Below are positions 4,849-6,166 of a DNA stretch of 6,166 bases, piece by piece. Source of the DNA: Candidatus Peregrinibacteria bacterium. Lineage in GTDB: Bacteria > Patescibacteriota > Gracilibacteria > UBA1369 > LOWO2-01-FULL-3. The position numbers were made by a program, and so were the translations under genes. How positions within the stretch are numbered: position 1 is the first letter of the stretch; each line of letters starts with the position of its first letter. Below the pieces are notes generated by a model. That model was not told where the DNA came from, searched no databases, and was given only the letters and a program-made list of their open reading frames with translations. The stretch lies in contig JACROX010000032.1 of assembly GCA_016214225.1 (NCBI GenBank), forward strand, positions 778 to 6,943. The letters are read 5' to 3'.

Positions 4849-6166
4849 ATGGAACCAAAAAAAACTACAATGACTCTCGCGGGGCGGGAATTCAGTTTTG
4901 TTAATGCCCCGATTTCCAGCTACGCGACAGGATCGATAGTTGCCTCACTCGGCGATACTGTTGTCATGGCAAACACCTCAATAAGTGAAGGAGGTAAAGA
5001 AGGCGCTGAATTTTTCCCGATGGTTGTGGACTACGAAGAAAACATGTATGCCGCGGGAAAGATAAAAGGCAGCCGATTTATAAAACGTGAAGGAAGACCT
5101 TCCGAAAACGCGATTTTGATATCGCGCTTGATTGACAGACCGATCAGGCCGCTTTTCCCTAAGGGAACAACAAACGAAGTACAGATTATCTGCAGTGTGC
5201 TGTCCGCGGACATGTCCATTGATCCAGCGACTACGGCGATGAACGCCGCGTCAATGGGGCTTTTATTGAGCGGAGCGCCGTTCGAGGGACCGATTGGGGC
5301 TGTCAGAATCGGCTATTTCAACGATGAACTTATTGTTAATCCGACTTACGAACAATGCGACGAAGGAAAATTAAATCTCGTTGTCGCCGGAACTATGGAC
5401 GCGATAACAATGGTGGAATCCGCCGCGAATGAAGTGACGGAAGAACTCCTTCTTCAGGCTTTCGAATTGGCTCACAAAAATATTAAAGAAATTTGCAAAT
5501 TTCAATTGGATTACGCCAAACAATTTGAAATAAAAAAAATAAAGGCGACAATTGTAAAACCCGAGGAAGGCCTTGTTAAAAAGGTGAAAGACATAATAAC
5601 CGTTGACATGATTAACGGAGTAAAAGGAAAAACCAAAAAAGAGGTTAAAGAAAAAGTTCACGCTTTGGAAGATATTCTTTTTGAAAAATTCGCGGCTGAA
5701 ATTGAATCCGAAAAAGTTAAAAAAAGTACGTTTTCCGAAATTTTGAACAATATTTTGGAAAAGAATATGAGAAAAAATATTCTCGAAAAATCCGAACGTT
5801 TGGACGGAAGACAGCTCGACGAAATAAGGCCTATCAATATTTTCCTCGACGTTTTGCCGCGAACTCACGGCTCGGCTATTTTTCAGAGAGGTGAAACAAC
5901 CGCTTTGACAATCACAACGCTTGGAGGACCGGGGGACGCGCAGATTATTGACACGATGGATAGGGATAAAACAAAGAGATACATGCATCATTATCACTTT
6001 CCTCCATACGCGACAGGCGAAATAAAGATGCTCAGGGGCCCGGGAAGAAGAGAAATCGGACACGGCGATCTTGCCGAAAGAGCGCTTATCCCGATGCTTC
6101 CAAGCCAAGAAGAATTTCCTTACACGATGTGGCTTGTTTCGGAAATCGTAAAATGCAACGGATCAA
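4849..6166 (+). CDS. pnp: Polyribonucleotide nucleotidyltransferase (PNPase), N-terminal 439 codons, runs off right edge
   Basis: A phosphorolytic 3'-5' exoribonuclease of the RNA degradation machinery, normally a trimer of about 700-residue subunits; about 60% is present. The first RNase PH-like domain spans about 10-145, with GDTVVMA (35-41), FFPMVVDYEENMYAAGKIKG (55-74), FIKREGRPSE (77-86) and LIDRPIRPLFP (94-104). A helical linker (about 190-312, Lys/Glu-rich) follows. The second RNase PH domain begins at RLDGRQLDEIRPI (317-329) and includes LPRTHGSAIFQRGET (336-350), GDAQIID (362-368), HFPPYATGE (383-391), GPGRREIGHGDLAERAL (397-413) and EEFPYTMWLVSE (421-432). The window ends at KCNGS, where the family has ESNGSSS; the catalytic aspartates, KH and S1 domains lie beyond. 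It starts at ATG 4849, since the upstream region is non-coding; a second Met at codon 8 is less likely. No Shine-Dalgarno is seen. A weak -10 (TATATT, 4830-4835) has no matching -35, so transcription from the rpsO promoter is favoured. Confidence 0.97.
   Translation, partial: MEPKKTTMTLAGREFSFVNAPISSYATGSIVASLGDTVVMANTSISEGGKEGAEFFPMVVDYEENMYAAGKIKGSRFIKREGRPSENAILISRLIDRPIRPLFPKGTTNEVQIICSVLSADMSIDPATTAMNAASMGLLLSGAPFEGPIGAVRIGYFNDELIVNPTYEQCDEGKLNLVVAGTMDAITMVESAANEVTEELLLQAFELAHKNIKEICKFQLDYAKQFEIKKIKATIVKPEEGLVKKVKDIITVDMINGVKGKTKKEVKEKVHALEDILFEKFAAEIESEKVKKSTFSEILNNILEKNMRKNILEKSERLDGRQLDEIRPINIFLDVLPRTHGSAIFQRGETTALTITTLGGPGDAQIIDTMDRDKTKRYMHHYHFPPYATGEIKMLRGPGRREIGHGDLAERALIPMLPSQEEFPYTMWLVSEIVKCNGS

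Noticed and set aside
5371..6108. 245-codon minus-strand open frame opposite pnp
   Set aside because: Phe-rich, low-complexity translation typical of the complement of Lys/Glu-rich coding DNA; the pnp frame is intact throughout.
1..6166. tRNA or rRNA genes, CRISPR array, transposase or integrase
   Set aside because: None seen on either strand: no cloverleaf, no regularly spaced direct repeats, and no recombinase motifs in any frame.

Overview
The window reads as chromosomal core sequence from a small-genome, AT-rich bacterium. Candidate Phyla Radiation/Patescibacteria, possibly Parcubacteria-like, is my best guess. That is an inference from the bacterial-type LeuS, S15 and PNPase, the short compact genes and two small-membrane-protein types I associate with that group; no rRNA is present to confirm it.

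Layout: (1) 1-1546, minus strand, the N-terminal 515 codons of leucyl-tRNA synthetase, running off the left edge. (2) 1616-2278, minus strand, a single-pass membrane protein with one PAS domain. (3) 2279-2384, a compact divergent promoter region whose two -35 boxes abut. (4) 2385-3262, plus strand, a stand-alone cyclic-nucleotide-binding-domain protein overlapping by ATGA a DUF3307-like membrane protein. (5) 3235-3360, a G+C-rich piece of a DnaX (DNA polymerase III gamma/tau) reading frame wedged between the 3' ends of two convergent genes. Both genes appear to lose their natural C-termini there. (6) 3294-4253, minus strand, a multi-pass membrane protein with a promoter that would give a leaderless mRNA. 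(7) 4374-4637 rpsO (S15) and 4849-6166 pnp (PNPase, first 439 codons), plus strand. Between them lies a 99-nt imperfect palindrome able to form a very long RNA hairpin, followed by two GC-rich hairpins.

How it fits together: rpsO-pnp is a classic ribosome/RNA-decay pair. Its intergenic hairpin resembles in position and form the RNase III-processed, PNPase-autoregulated pnp leader of Escherichia coli. The PAS protein and the cNMP-binding protein are fired from one divergent promoter region and both lack output domains, so they may be two parts of one sensory circuit. No gene start in the window has a recognisable Shine-Dalgarno sequence, and predicted 5' leaders are very short for several genes.

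The two points that most deserve a second look are the dnaX fragment at 3235-3360 (recombination scar or assembly chimera) and the 4672-4770 hairpin.
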